Assembly: GCF_001636345.1 (NCBI RefSeq)
Contig: NZ_KV440945.1
Span: forward strand, 3,615,354-3,679,353
Origin: Cytobacillus gottheilii
GTDB lineage: Bacteria > Bacillota > Bacilli > Bacillales > Cytobacillaceae
DNA length: 64,000 bases
Reading direction: 5' to 3'
This document shows positions 34,387 through 42,363 of the stretch, piece by piece. The notes beneath the pieces are model-generated. The model was not told where the DNA came from and made no database searches. It was given only the letters and a program-made list of their open reading frames with translations. A program made the translations under genes and the position numbers. Position 1 is the first letter of the stretch. Every line of letters starts with the position of its first letter.

Positions 34387-34998
34387 ATGAACAAATATGT
34401 ATTAATAGGAATACTGACCTTACTAACAGTGTTCGGCTTATCAGCTTGCGGCGGAAGTGATGAGAATGTCTCAGACGAAAATAACGGCAGCGACTCTCAT
34501 TCACATGAAGAGATGGATACAGTGATAGATGAAGAGTCAGATGCTCATTCTGATCATGAAGGAATGAACCACTCTGGTTCTAGTGAAGTACCAGAAGGTT
34601 TGACAGAAGCAGAAAAACCAGCCTATCCTGTTGGCAGCAAGGCGATTATCAACGCACAGCACATGGCTGGAATGAACGGTGCTGAAGCAGAAATATCCGG
34701 TGCCTTTGATACAACAGTTTATTCTGTAACGTATACCTCAACAACCGACGGTGAATTAGTGAAAGATCATAAATGGGTAGTACATGAAGAGCTTGAAAAT
34801 GAGGGCTCCGCACCCTTTCAGCCTGGTGATGAAGTGGTTTTAAATGCTGATCATATGGATGGGATGAATGGAGCAGCAGCGGTTATTGATTCTGCTGAGC
34901 AAACTACAGTATATATGGTTGATTATATTGACACTGAAACGGAAGAAGCTGTTACCTATCATAAATGGGTGACAGAAGGCGAATTATCCTCATTATAG
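34387..34998 (+). CDS. ydhK: YdhK-family (DUF1541) lipoprotein, probably copper-related
   Basis: The 203-residue protein has a lipoprotein signal (MNKYVLIGILTLLTVFGLSACGG, Cys at about 20), an acidic His/Asp/Glu-rich linker (HSHEE, HSDHEGMNHSG) and two DUF1541 repeats. Each repeat has an HMxGMNGAxAxI motif and ends in HKWV. The His/Met motifs suggest copper binding outside the membrane. I use ATG 34387 behind TGGAGG. The CsoR-like operator supports copper-inducible expression. The direct copper role is inference. Confidence 0.82.
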   Translation: MNKYVLIGILTLLTVFGLSACGGSDENVSDENNGSDSHSHEEMDTVIDEESDAHSDHEGMNHSGSSEVPEGLTEAEKPAYPVGSKAIINAQHMAGMNGAEAEISGAFDTTVYSVTYTSTTDGELVKDHKWVVHEELENEGSAPFQPGDEVVLNADHMDGMNGAAAVIDSAEQTTVYMVDYIDTETEEAVTYHKWVTEGELSSL

Positions 34999-35109
34999 TA
35001 ACTCTGTAGAATTTCATTGCTATAACTATTAAGAAATAAACCGCTCTAGGGTTACAGTTCAAGAGTGCTGTTGGTACTTTTAGCCCTTAAATCTTCCTGT
35101 ACATCTAAC

Positions 35110-35153
35110 ATTAAAATAGGAACCCTTCCGCTGAACGGGTTCCTATTTCTGAA
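35110..35153 (+). terminator. Intrinsic terminator
   Basis: AAATAGGAACCC pairs with GGGTTCCTATTT across TTCCGCTGAAC. It follows the YdhK gene by about 110 bp and also faces the small leftward gene at 35162. Confidence 0.85.
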
Positions 35154-35161
35154 ATTTTAAT

Positions 35162-35269
35162 TCATTCACCAAACACAAACAACACAAGAAAGGCAACTAT
35201 AAATATTACGAGAAATAAACCTAATGCGTATAGAAAAGATGGTTTCTTCTTTTTTAAATTTGGTTCCAT
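35162..35269 (-). CDS. Small single-span membrane protein (35 aa)
   Basis: A 35-codon frame starts at ATG 35269, eight bases after AAAGGG, and encodes MEPNLKKKKPSFLYALGLFL followed by a hydrophobic run ending FVFGE. It has a basic N-terminus and one membrane helix of about 21 residues. It sits just before the terminator at 35110. Composition, ribosome site and terminator support a real small protein, possibly of the kind found at sporulation or the membrane; function is unknown. Confidence 0.6.
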   Translation of the reverse strand: MEPNLKKKKPSFLYALGLFLVIFIVAFLVLFVFGE

Positions 35270-35332
35270 AAAAACAGCCCTTTCGTACAAGTTTCATAAT
35301 TTCAGCTTAACATTTTCGCTAGTATGATTCAT

Positions 35333-35869
35333 TCATAAGTGCAAGTGATTTTTATTATTCACAACAATGGTCTTATTACGATATATCATAAACCTATTAA
35401 AAAAGTTCGGTTTCCCAACGTCTTCAAAATGTCGGTTCCATTTAAACATACTAAAGAATATCTTTACCGTGGGCTTGTAGTGAGCCTGTTCTAAACGCAG
35501 TTTCTGCCGCAAGAACCTCTTTATGATCCGATAGGTGCGGATTGAATAGTTTGTATCAAGAAAAATGATGATCTCTGCATGCCGAAAGCTTTCGGCAACC
35601 CATTCTTCATTATGCACACCCTCAATGATCCAGCTTTCAGAATGAATAATTCTATTTAAATAATCTTTTCTATCCTCTTCAGTCCTTCTTTTATCACCTG
35701 ACTTATGCCTGATCCATACCACATTATCTAACTCGTAATATGGGATTGTGAACTTTGCCGAAAGCTCTTTAGCCAGAGAAGTTTTGCCGCTTCCCACCGA
35801 CCCAATGATATGTATTTTCTTCGGGATTGTTTTTATAAATGGCACCTCCTCAAACAGGGATTCATTCAC
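35333..35869 (-). CDS. P-loop nucleotide kinase-like protein (FlaR/AAA type)
   Basis: The protein has Walker A IIGSVGSGKTSLAKELS, a DNVVWIR segment, IIEGVHNEEWV and an Arg-rich lid (SIRTYRIIKRFLRQKL). It resembles adenylate-kinase-like proteins annotated as topology modulation protein FlaR; the true substrate is unknown. The ATG at 35869 has no ribosome site, whereas AGGAGGTG (35843-35850) lies six bases before an in-frame ATA at 35834-35836. Starting there gives (M)KTIPKKIHIIGSVG, which looks like the family's usual N-terminus, so initiation at ATA is possible. Confidence 0.75.
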   Translation of the reverse strand: MNESLFEEVPFIKTIPKKIHIIGSVGSGKTSLAKELSAKFTIPYYELDNVVWIRHKSGDKRRTEEDRKDYLNRIIHSESWIIEGVHNEEWVAESFRHAEIIIFLDTNYSIRTYRIIKRFLRQKLRLEQAHYKPTVKIFFSMFKWNRHFEDVGKPNFFNRFMIYRNKTIVVNNKNHLHL

Positions 35870-35942
35870 ATATTCTACAATGGTGTATATTTTCCCTTTT
35901 GCTTTTGATAAACGGCGTCAAACAACCCTGCATTCCTATTCA

Positions 35943-36120
35943 TAAGCGGAGAAATTCCGGTTAATTTGTATAAAGAGGTTAAAATGGAGGAAATAAGCGG
36001 AAATATTCCGGTTAACAGCTAAATTTGTAACGAAATATAAGGTTTTTGTTCAAATAGTCGGAAAAACTCCGCTTATTTTGCAGGAATTAAGGTCGTTTCC
36101 CGGAATAAGCGGAATTCCTC
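35943..36120. repeat. Array of four AAGCGGAA...TTCCG repeats
   Basis: Four imperfect palindromes of the type AATAAGCGGAAATATTCCGG occur at about 35943, 35990, 36056 (inverted) and 36104, spaced 47-66 bp. The insertion sequence landed in the last one. A related array lies at 51745-51945. No ORF is present. Confidence 0.7.
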
Positions 36121-36157
36121 CACTAGCATTGCATATGTATCCACAGGCCAAAAATTA

Positions 36158-36192
36158 CCTCCTATTAATTGAAAAAATAGGAGGCTATTTTA
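36158..36192 (+). terminator. Terminator inside the left end of the insertion sequence
   Basis: CCTCCTATT-N9-AATAGGAGG followed by CTATTTTAT would stop transcription entering the element from the left. Confidence 0.7.
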
Positions 36193-36206
36193 TGGACGCA
36201 AACAAA

Positions 36207-36267
36207 AAAGTCTCCTAAAGTAGAAGCTGAACCCACGTTATCCGTGACTGCTACTAAAGGAGACTTT
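36207..36267 (+). promoter_or_regulatory. Hairpin sequestering the transposase ribosome site
   Basis: AAAGTCTCCTAAAGTAG (36207-36223) pairs with CTACTAAAGGAGACTTT (36251-36267) with two mismatches. The right arm contains the AAAGGAG ribosome site of the transposase at 36269. Transcripts from outside would fold and block translation, as known for other IS elements. Confidence 0.7.
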
Positions 36268-36268
36268 C

Positions 36269-37516
36269 ATGGATAACATTATATCAGATCAGAACGTATT
36301 TAGTAAATTCCTATCTTTCTTACCGTTTGAAACATTTAAGTGTTCATTTTTAGACAATGGTGTAAAAAAACTGACCACCGCAAATTTAATGAAGATTTGT
36401 GTCACCATGCAATTGGGAAATTGGAAATCCTATGAGGAAACAGAAGAACGTATTCGTGCCATGGAAGGGACAGAGGAACTGTTTGGTCTCACTAGTATTA
36501 GTGCTTCTCAACTATGTCGACGAGTCAATGCTTTACCTTCCATACTTCCACGGCAGTTATTTCTTGCCGCTGTTAGCCAATTGAGTAAGCTAACAAGTAA
36601 CGGCAAAGGGATCCCTTCTTTGGGACGTCTTCATCTTGTAGATTCTTCTTCTCTACTTCTTGGACCTACACTCGGAAAATGGACGTATTTTACAAAGCAC
36701 AGTAATTGTGTGAAGCTCCATACTCGGATTGTCATAACGGATCCTGGTACAGCTTATCCTGACATGGTCATTCCTTCTACAGGTAATGTGGATGATCGTG
36801 AAGTTATGCTTGAGCTCGTGACAGATGCTCATGCGACCCATGTGATGGACCGCGGGTATGTGGATTACAAAAAAATGGACTATTGGGTGGAAAACCAGAT
36901 TCCGTTCGCGATGCGTATCCAAGCTAAGCATAAGGCTAACGTGATAAAATCCTATGAAGCCCCCGATGGGGGCAGGGTTAAGCTAGACGCCTTAGTCGTC
37001 ATGGGGAGTAACTTCAGATCCATGGAACAACCCCTTCGTCTCGTTGAATTTACGGATGAAGAGGGGAAAGAATACCGTGTTGTAACCAATCGATGGGATT
37101 TGACATCAGAAGAAGTAACCGAATTGTACCGGCATCGTTGGATCATTGAACTGTTTTTCAAGTGGATGAAACAGCATTTGCGTCTAGTTAAACTACAAAG
37201 TACCCAACCACAAGGAATTTGGAATCAGATTTTCTTTGCGATGACGGCGTACTGTGTCACTTTATATATTCGGTTAGTTGAGAAAACGAAAAAGACTACC
37301 TGGAAAGTACTTACCTTACTCCGCATCCATTCCGATAGGACATGGAAAAGTTTTCTCCAAGAGTTACACCGTATACCAAAAAGAACATCGAAAGGAAGAC
37401 AAAAGAGCCAGCACCCACCAAATGAAATTGAACTTGATGATGCAGGTGTGGCCATTGTAAAACCAGTGGGGGTAAGTACTAGCTCGATGGCAAAATATAA
37501 GAAAAAAAGAAAATAA
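36269..37516 (+). CDS. IS4-family transposase
   Basis: The 415-residue DDE transposase has the first Asp in RLHLVDSSSLL, the second in HATHVMDRGYVDYK and the Glu in the YREK motif LYRHRWIIELFFKWMKQHL (Tyr, Arg, Glu and Lys all present). The N-terminal region (MDNIISDQNVFSKFLSFLPF) resembles IS4/IS231-like enzymes of Bacillus. The frame is full length with no lesion, and it lies within intact terminal repeats, so the element may be active. Translation is probably limited by the hairpin at 36207-36267. Confidence 0.92.
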   Translation: MDNIISDQNVFSKFLSFLPFETFKCSFLDNGVKKLTTANLMKICVTMQLGNWKSYEETEERIRAMEGTEELFGLTSISASQLCRRVNALPSILPRQLFLAAVSQLSKLTSNGKGIPSLGRLHLVDSSSLLLGPTLGKWTYFTKHSNCVKLHTRIVITDPGTAYPDMVIPSTGNVDDREVMLELVTDAHATHVMDRGYVDYKKMDYWVENQIPFAMRIQAKHKANVIKSYEAPDGGRVKLDALVVMGSNFRSMEQPLRLVEFTDEEGKEYRVVTNRWDLTSEEVTELYRHRWIIELFFKWMKQHLRLVKLQSTQPQGIWNQIFFAMTAYCVTLYIRLVEKTKKTTWKVLTLLRIHSDRTWKSFLQELHRIPKRTSKGRQKSQHPPNEIELDDAGVAIVKPVGVSTSSMAKYKKKRK

Positions 37517-37774
37517 TATCCAAATTTTGGGTAACTGGGTTCAATTACAACCCCCCTTGACTTTTTGGCTCAGAACCAAGAAATCAGAATGGGAAAATCA
37601 TACATAAAAGTAATATAAAACAATCCCGGTGCGCCATTGTGGATATTTTTGCAATGCTAGTGGAATTCCTCCCTTTATTTACTTCTCGAAATAGCTTTGT
37701 TATGCATAAGGAGAAACCCAGCAGTTTTTTCAGCAGACGCCTTACTTTCGTATATGCGCCCAAGCTGCATGAGA

Positions 37775-38113
37775 TTACCCTTTGCCAATCGTATCATTCA
37801 ATTTATCGCGGTATTTGTCTCTCCACGTTTTCGTGTCCTTCAACAGTTCATCACAAAATGCAGCTACATCCGTTCCGGTCAGCTCCGTTACTTTTTTGCC
37901 TTCTGCCGCGCCTTGTTCAAAAAGATCAATAATTCCTGTAAAAATACGATTCGTGTCCTGCCAGTCAGAAGGACCATCTGCGGTCCATATATATTTTTTG
38001 ATGGCTTCATATGCATTGTGATATTCGCTTGGAAGTGCCTTTGCACGGTTCTCCAGCGCTTTCCATTCCCGTTTGTCTTCCAGACTTCCAATCAATTTTT
38101 CAAAAATGCTCAT
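37775..38113 (-). CDS. DUF1048 family protein
   Basis: The 112-residue helical protein begins [20 protein letters not shown] and contains [20 protein letters not shown] and [21 protein letters not shown], typical of DUF1048. These proteins nearly always sit directly downstream of a PadR regulator, as here (1-bp gap). I start at ATG 38113 after GGAGAG; the frame continues upstream only through the PadR gene. Function is unknown, possibly as a partner of the regulator. Confidence 0.82.
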   Translation of the reverse strand: MSIFEKLIGSLEDKREWKALENRAKALPSEYHNAYEAIKKYIWTADGPSDWQDTNRIFTGIIDLFEQGAAEGKKVTELTGTDVAAFCDELLKDTKTWRDKYRDKLNDTIGKG

Positions 38114-38114
38114 A

Positions 38115-38465
38115 TCATTTCTCTCCTTTTTCTTTGGTTTTAAGCTCCGTAATCTTACTTGAAACAAATTCCCATTTTCTCCAAAACGTCTGGAGATGCT
38201 CTTGGCCGGCTTCATTGAGTGTGTAGAATTTTCTTGGCGGTCCTTTAGTGGAGGCTTTTTTCGTAATGTTCACCAGATTGTTTTTCTCGAGCCGCATTGT
38301 AATCGTATAGACCGTGCCTTCAACGACATCGGTGAAGCCGAGTTCCCGCAGCTGCTGTGTGATCTCATAGCCATATGTTTCGCCGCTGCTGATGATTTCG
38401 AGCACACACCCTTCCAGCACTCCTTTCAGCATTTCAGTAATATTATCCAAAATTTTATCCTCCAT
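38115..38465 (-). CDS. PadR-family transcriptional regulator
   Basis: The 116-residue protein has the PadR winged helix: [49 protein letters not shown] and [17 protein letters not shown]. Compact PadR proteins of this class respond to toxins or lipophilic compounds and repress neighbouring transporters. It leads a two-gene operon with the DUF1048 protein. Three AGTAYT-type boxes upstream are the likely operators. Confidence 0.86.
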   Translation of the reverse strand: MEDKILDNITEMLKGVLEGCVLEIISSGETYGYEITQQLRELGFTDVVEGTVYTITMRLEKNNLVNITKKASTKGPPRKFYTLNEAGQEHLQTFWRKWEFVSSKITELKTKEKGEK

Positions 38466-38473
38466 TATATTTA

Positions 38474-38535
38474 AGTACTCTGTATTAACAGTATTCTGTA
38501 TTACTAACTACCACTATATAGTATTACAAAGTACT
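38474..38535 (-). promoter_or_regulatory. Candidate PadR operators
   Basis: AGTACTCTGTATTA (38474-38487) and AGTATTCTGTATTA (38490-38503) are direct repeats 16 bp apart. An inverted related copy, reading AGTACTTTGTAATACTA leftwards, lies at 38519-38535. All are just upstream of the PadR start. Confidence 0.6.
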
Positions 38536-38714
38536 AAAAGATGTCAACAACCTTAATCAATTATCTTCAAATGGATAATTTAAAATTTTGGAAAAAAAAC
38601 ACCTTCCTGCAAGACAGGAAGGCATTCTATAAGACTTCTGAAACACTATTTTATTGAAGAATATAGCTGGCTAAGGCATTTCATTTTAGGATGAGTATTA
38701 TTCAGCTAATGATA

Positions 38715-39548
38715 TTATGTCCTTTTCAAGCGGCCTAATCTTACCTGGCGCCATAAAAATTTTAACAAGGTGGCAGCCGCAAAGATGATCATTAAAATTA
38801 AGGTAATGGAAGCACCAGGCGGGGTACCTAATTCATAGGAAGCGACCAACCCGCTCAGCATGCCGGCAAGGGCGATAACCATTCCTAGAAAAATGACACC
38901 CATGAAGCTTTTGCTTAGCCGCAGTGAGATGGCCGCGGGCAAAATGATGATAGCCGAGACAAGCAAAGCCCCGACGATTGGCATGATGATCGCGATCGTG
39001 ACTCCTGTTAGTACATTAAACAATATGGACATCATTTTAATAGGCAAACCTGCAGTAAAAGCTGTTTCCTCGTCAAACGTAAGAATGTACATAGGCTTTC
39101 GAAAAATAAAATAAAGGACACCAATAATAGCTGTTAAGGCGATTAACATCCAGATTTGCTGTTCACTAATGGTCACAATGGAGCCAAATAAAAACTGCGT
39201 CATGCTAAGTGTTGCTCCACCATCGTTTAACCCCATTAAGACCAGTGCCAGAGCCATTCCAGCAGACATTAATATCGCAACTGAAATTTCTGAATAGGTT
39301 CGGTACATTTGCCGTAAAAATTCTAATAAAATAGCTATGACAGCCACTACTAAAATATTGGTCCATGTAGGATTCACACCCATTAACAGACCTAGTGCCA
39401 CTCCCGCTAAAGAGATATGTGATAGAGTGTCCGCCATAAGCGATTGCCTGCGGAGAATCAAAAACAAACCTAATATGGGGGCAATGAGAGAAATTAGGAT
39501 GGAAGCTTGGAAAGCTCTTTGCATGAATCCATAGAGAAACATCTCCAA
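38715..39548 (-). CDS. adcB: Zinc ABC transporter permease AdcB/ZnuB
   Basis: The 277-residue membrane protein has about eight hydrophobic segments and the ABC-3 permease motifs MADTLSHISLAGVALGLLMG and MPIVGALLVSAIIILPAAISLRLSKS. It moves Zn(II) with the AdcC ATPase and AdcA binding protein. The start is probably TTG 39548, eight bases after GGAGGG; ATG 39542 is preceded too closely by GGAG. It overlaps the adcC 3' end by 55 bp, so translation is coupled. Confidence 0.88.
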   Translation of the reverse strand: MEMFLYGFMQRAFQASILISLIAPILGLFLILRRQSLMADTLSHISLAGVALGLLMGVNPTWTNILVVAVIAILLEFLRQMYRTYSEISVAILMSAGMALALVLMGLNDGGATLSMTQFLFGSIVTISEQQIWMLIALTAIIGVLYFIFRKPMYILTFDEETAFTAGLPIKMMSILFNVLTGVTIAIIMPIVGALLVSAIIILPAAISLRLSKSFMGVIFLGMVIALAGMLSGLVASYELGTPPGASITLILMIIFAAATLLKFLWRQVRLGRLKRT

Positions 39549-40207
39549 GGCGAGCCCTCCTTCCGCACTAACTCAATATGCTTATTAGCGTAATGGCGAA
39601 TTTCTTCATGATCATGCGTAACCATTAGAATTCCCTTGCCATGCTCTAAGCAATTGTGCCTTAATAATTGATAAAATTCTTCTCGGGAATGGACATCCAT
39701 ACCCGTTGTAGGTTCATCCAGAATAAATAAGTCAGGGTCAGTTGCAAACACACGCGCAATTGAAATCCGCTGCTTTTGCCCGCCTGACAATTCCCCTATC
39801 TTTTTATGGCGCATGTCCCACATTCCAACAGATTCTAAAGAACGGCGAACATGCTCTTTGTCTGCTTGATCGAGTCGTTTAAACCATTTGCCTCTTTGAT
39901 AACGTCCGGATTGAACCAGTTCCAGAACCGTGCTCGGAAAACCAGCGTTAAAAGAGGCAATCTGCTGTGATACATAACCAACTACCAGCTTCTCACCGTA
40001 TTGATTTTTCTTTGAAAGCTGAACCCTTCCTTTTGATGGTTTTAATAGACCCAAAATATTTCGCAAAAGCGTTGTCTTCGCTGCACCGTTTTCTCCGGTG
40101 AGCATCACAAAATCTTTTGGACCTACCACAAAAGAGATATTCTCTAAAACAGGCTCTTCTTTATAATGAAAGGCAAGATTCTCTACTTCAATATAATGCA
40201 CAATCAT
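39494..40207 (-). CDS. adcC: Zinc ABC transporter ATP-binding protein AdcC/ZnuC
   Basis: The 237-residue ATPase has Walker A LTGENGAAKTTLLRN, a signature LSGGQKQRISIARVF, Walker B LFILDEPTTGMD and H-loop MVTHDHEE. Ala in place of the third Walker Gly also occurs in streptococcal AdcC as I recall it. The segments SQQIASFNAGFPSTVLELV and the C-terminal SPWRCF are likewise AdcC-like. It energises zinc import. A 392-bp structured region separates it from adcA, unusual within an operon. Confidence 0.88.
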   Translation of the reverse strand: MIVHYIEVENLAFHYKEEPVLENISFVVGPKDFVMLTGENGAAKTTLLRNILGLLKPSKGRVQLSKKNQYGEKLVVGYVSQQIASFNAGFPSTVLELVQSGRYQRGKWFKRLDQADKEHVRRSLESVGMWDMRHKKIGELSGGQKQRISIARVFATDPDLFILDEPTTGMDVHSREEFYQLLRHNCLEHGKGILMVTHDHEEIRHYANKHIELVRKEGSPWRCFSMDSCKELSKLPS

Positions 40208-40599
40208 GCGACCTTTCTTTATGGGATTCTAGTATATTTATATTTTGGCTGTGAGGGAATATGACCATTTAGAATAGTGGCGTAACTCCCCGACTTTGGG
40301 GAGTTACTGGCTGTTATTAACCACCCAACTTGCGGGTTCCATGTTACTTCGGGCGTTTATAGCCTCGGTTAACCACCCATCTGCAAGATCCCACCGGATT
40401 TTAGGCTTTACCCAAGAGCGTAAAAAGCATGTGTAGCAAACTCATCTTTTTACCAAACCGTGAGGGAAGCGAGAAGAAAGTAGATCAAGGAAGCGACCGA
40501 ACGAGCACCGGAACGTACATCGTACGTGAGAAGCGCAGTGAAAGAGCTGACGCAGAGATACGCCGCTTATCGATTTCCGAACCACGCCACCCTGCTCCA
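40208..40599. other. Structured GC-richer region between adcA and adcC
   Basis: No convincing gene is present. A perfect hairpin GTAACTCCCC-N6-GGGGAGTTAC lies near 40273-40298. The near-duplicate TTAACCACCCA occurs at about 40318 and 40370, and GGAACGTAC/GTACGTGAG forms another hairpin at about 40510-40530. Base use is more GC-rich than the neighbouring genes. It looks like an inserted repeat or the remnant end of a mobile element with a structured RNA, for example an IS200/IS605 right end, but no transposase or TnpB sequence remains. Confidence 0.5.
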
Positions 40600-42258
40600 T
40601 TACTGAACACTCAGCTGCAAAGACTCCAGGTTTTCCCGCATTGCTTCAATATATCCTAAATCTTTTTCTTCTAATTCTTTAGAGAGTACTTCTAAATCAA
40701 ACAATGTTGCTGTTTCTGTCCCAGTTTCAGCTGCAACCGTTTCAGCTATGCTTGAGTTGGCTCCCTGCTGATAGTAGATGATCGGCACTTTATGTTCTTT
40801 TACTAAGTCTCCAATCTCTGCTATACGTGAAGGACTTGGTTCCACTTCTGTTGATAAGCCGCCAATGGCAATTTGTTCTAAATCATACCGATCTGCTAAG
40901 TAGCCAAAAGCCTGATGCTGTACAACAAATACACGTTTTTCTGCATCTTCTAGCGCAGCTTCGTAATCCTCATGCAATTCTTGCAATTCATTATTAAAAG
41001 CCTCTGTATTTTTTTCGTAGACTTCTTTTCCATCTGGATCGGCTTTGATAAGAGCATCACGGATGATTTTCACTTGCTCTTGCACTAAAACAGGATCAAG
41101 CCAAATATGGGGATCCTTATTTTCATGGTCGTCAATTAAAACGGAAATCGGCTCTGATTCAGCATACGTATTATGATCATCATCAAGCAGGACTGCTTTT
41201 ATATCAAAGCTCTCTCCTGTATTTTTATATTCAAAATGATCGGTTTCTTGACCAGAAATAGCTTCCCATTCCTCGTCTTCTCCTGAGCGTGAATACCAAT
41301 GCCAATGCTGAAAGTCCGCCTCACCTTGCAGTTCTGCCACAAGGGTAACGACATCACCTGTATGATAGTGATCTGCTAATCCAATGATCTCTACAGACTC
41401 AACACCTTCTGCACTTCCATGTTCATGATCGTGATTTGTTTCCTCACCTTCACCATGACTGTGATCATGTCCCTCTTCATCGCCATGCTCATGACCTTCT
41501 TCATCACCATGCTCATGACTATGCTCTTGCTCTTCTTCGCCATGTTCATGTCCTTCTTCTTCCCCGTGGCCAGGTGTTTCGCCATGGTTATCAATAACAA
41601 TTTTTACAGGCTCGGATTCTGCAAACTCTCTATGATTATCATCAAATAAGACTGCACGAACTTCAAAATTGTCTATGGATGCTAAATATTCAAGTTCGGA
41701 GGAAAATTCATTTGGTATTGCTGCCCATTCATCGTCAGCACTTTTCCTCGTATACCAGTGCCAGTGTTCAAACTCTGCACCATTATCTGTTACTGCACTT
41801 AATTTGATCATATCACCAGTATGGTAATGTTCAGCAGCACCTTGGATTTCAATGTTTACAGGTTCTTGTTCTTCACCACCACTATGTTCATGGCTATGAG
41901 CTGATTCCACACCATCCGCTGTACGCGCAACAACTAATTTCTCATTCTCAGTCGTTTCTAATAAGCTTTCAGCCCAATGTTCCATCTCTTCACTGCTATA
42001 GACAAACACATCTGCTTCATTTACCTTTGCAACATCTTTAGCGCTTGGCTCATAATGATGGGCATCTTCACCAGCTGATACCATTAATGAGACTTCGGCT
42101 CGCTCTCCTGCCACTTGGCGGGCAAACTCATACATCGGATAAAAGGATGTAACAACAGATAGCTTACCTTCTGTATTTTCTTCACTGTTTTCGTCGGAAC
42201 TTTGACAGCCATATAGAATAGTAGACATGACCAGCATTAAACCAAACCATTTTTTCAT
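40600..42258 (-). CDS. adcA: Zinc-binding lipoprotein AdcA/ZnuA with two inserted HWHW modules
   Basis: This 552-residue lipoprotein (Cys 18 in LYGCQSS) has a ZnuA-type fold: LSVVTSFYPMYEFARQV, zinc ligand region DAHHYEPSAKDV, DPHIWLDPVLV, VQHQAFGYLADRY. The usual His-rich loop is greatly expanded. It holds two copies (about 132-225 and 285-378) of a roughly 90-residue beta-type module with HYHTGD, HWHWY and AxLxDDxH motifs, separated by 60 residues rich in HEHG/HDHSH. The extra modules add many His and Asp ligands and probably capture zinc for transfer. A Zur box lies upstream at 42282. Confidence 0.88.
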   Translation of the reverse strand: MKKWFGLMLVMSTILYGCQSSDENSEENTEGKLSVVTSFYPMYEFARQVAGERAEVSLMVSAGEDAHHYEPSAKDVAKVNEADVFVYSSEEMEHWAESLLETTENEKLVVARTADGVESAHSHEHSGGEEQEPVNIEIQGAAEHYHTGDMIKLSAVTDNGAEFEHWHWYTRKSADDEWAAIPNEFSSELEYLASIDNFEVRAVLFDDNHREFAESEPVKIVIDNHGETPGHGEEEGHEHGEEEQEHSHEHGDEEGHEHGDEEGHDHSHGEGEETNHDHEHGSAEGVESVEIIGLADHYHTGDVVTLVAELQGEADFQHWHWYSRSGEDEEWEAISGQETDHFEYKNTGESFDIKAVLLDDDHNTYAESEPISVLIDDHENKDPHIWLDPVLVQEQVKIIRDALIKADPDGKEVYEKNTEAFNNELQELHEDYEAALEDAEKRVFVVQHQAFGYLADRYDLEQIAIGGLSTEVEPSPSRIAEIGDLVKEHKVPIIYYQQGANSSIAETVAAETGTETATLFDLEVLSKELEEKDLGYIEAMRENLESLQLSVQ

Positions 42259-42281
42259 TTCTCTTTCCCTCCAACTGCATA

Positions 42282-42302
42282 AAAACGTAATAATTACGAT
42301 TT
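42282..42302 (-). promoter_or_regulatory. Zur box upstream of adcA
   Basis: The element has the core CGTAATAATTACG with AAA and TTT flanks, matching the Bacillus Zur consensus with its CGTAAT-N-ATTACG inverted repeat. It lies 24 bp upstream of the adcA start. Confidence 0.88.
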
Positions 42303-42363
42303 AACGTCTAGAATTCTCCTAATTTCAACAAAATTATATGGTGTTTTTTTAAAACCTGCAGAA

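Larger units (their letters stand above)
36121..37662 (+). mobile_element. IS4-family insertion sequence, complete
   Basis: The element is 1542 bp with terminal inverted repeats: left CACTAGCATTGCATATGTAT and right (complement) CACTAGCATTGCAAAAATAT, both continuing CCACA. It is flanked by a 9-bp target duplication GAATTCCTC at 36112-36120 and 37663-37671. Inside the left end are a terminator hairpin (36158-36184) and a hairpin that hides the transposase ribosome site. A second subterminal inverted pair (TGAACCCA at 36228 and 37536-37543) is present. All parts look intact. Confidence 0.88.

Noticed and set aside
39494..40207. AdcC Walker A with Ala for Gly (GENGAAKTT) considered as an inactivating change
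   Set aside because: As I recall, streptococcal AdcC has the same sequence, so it is a family trait.
40429..40659. 76-codon rightward ORF in the structured region
   Set aside because: It runs through hairpins and into the adcA 3' end; composition is not protein-like.
41391..41649. Met/Lys-rich and Met/Phe-rich ORFs over the His-rich part of adcA
   Set aside because: They are other-frame readings of the repetitive His/Glu codons.
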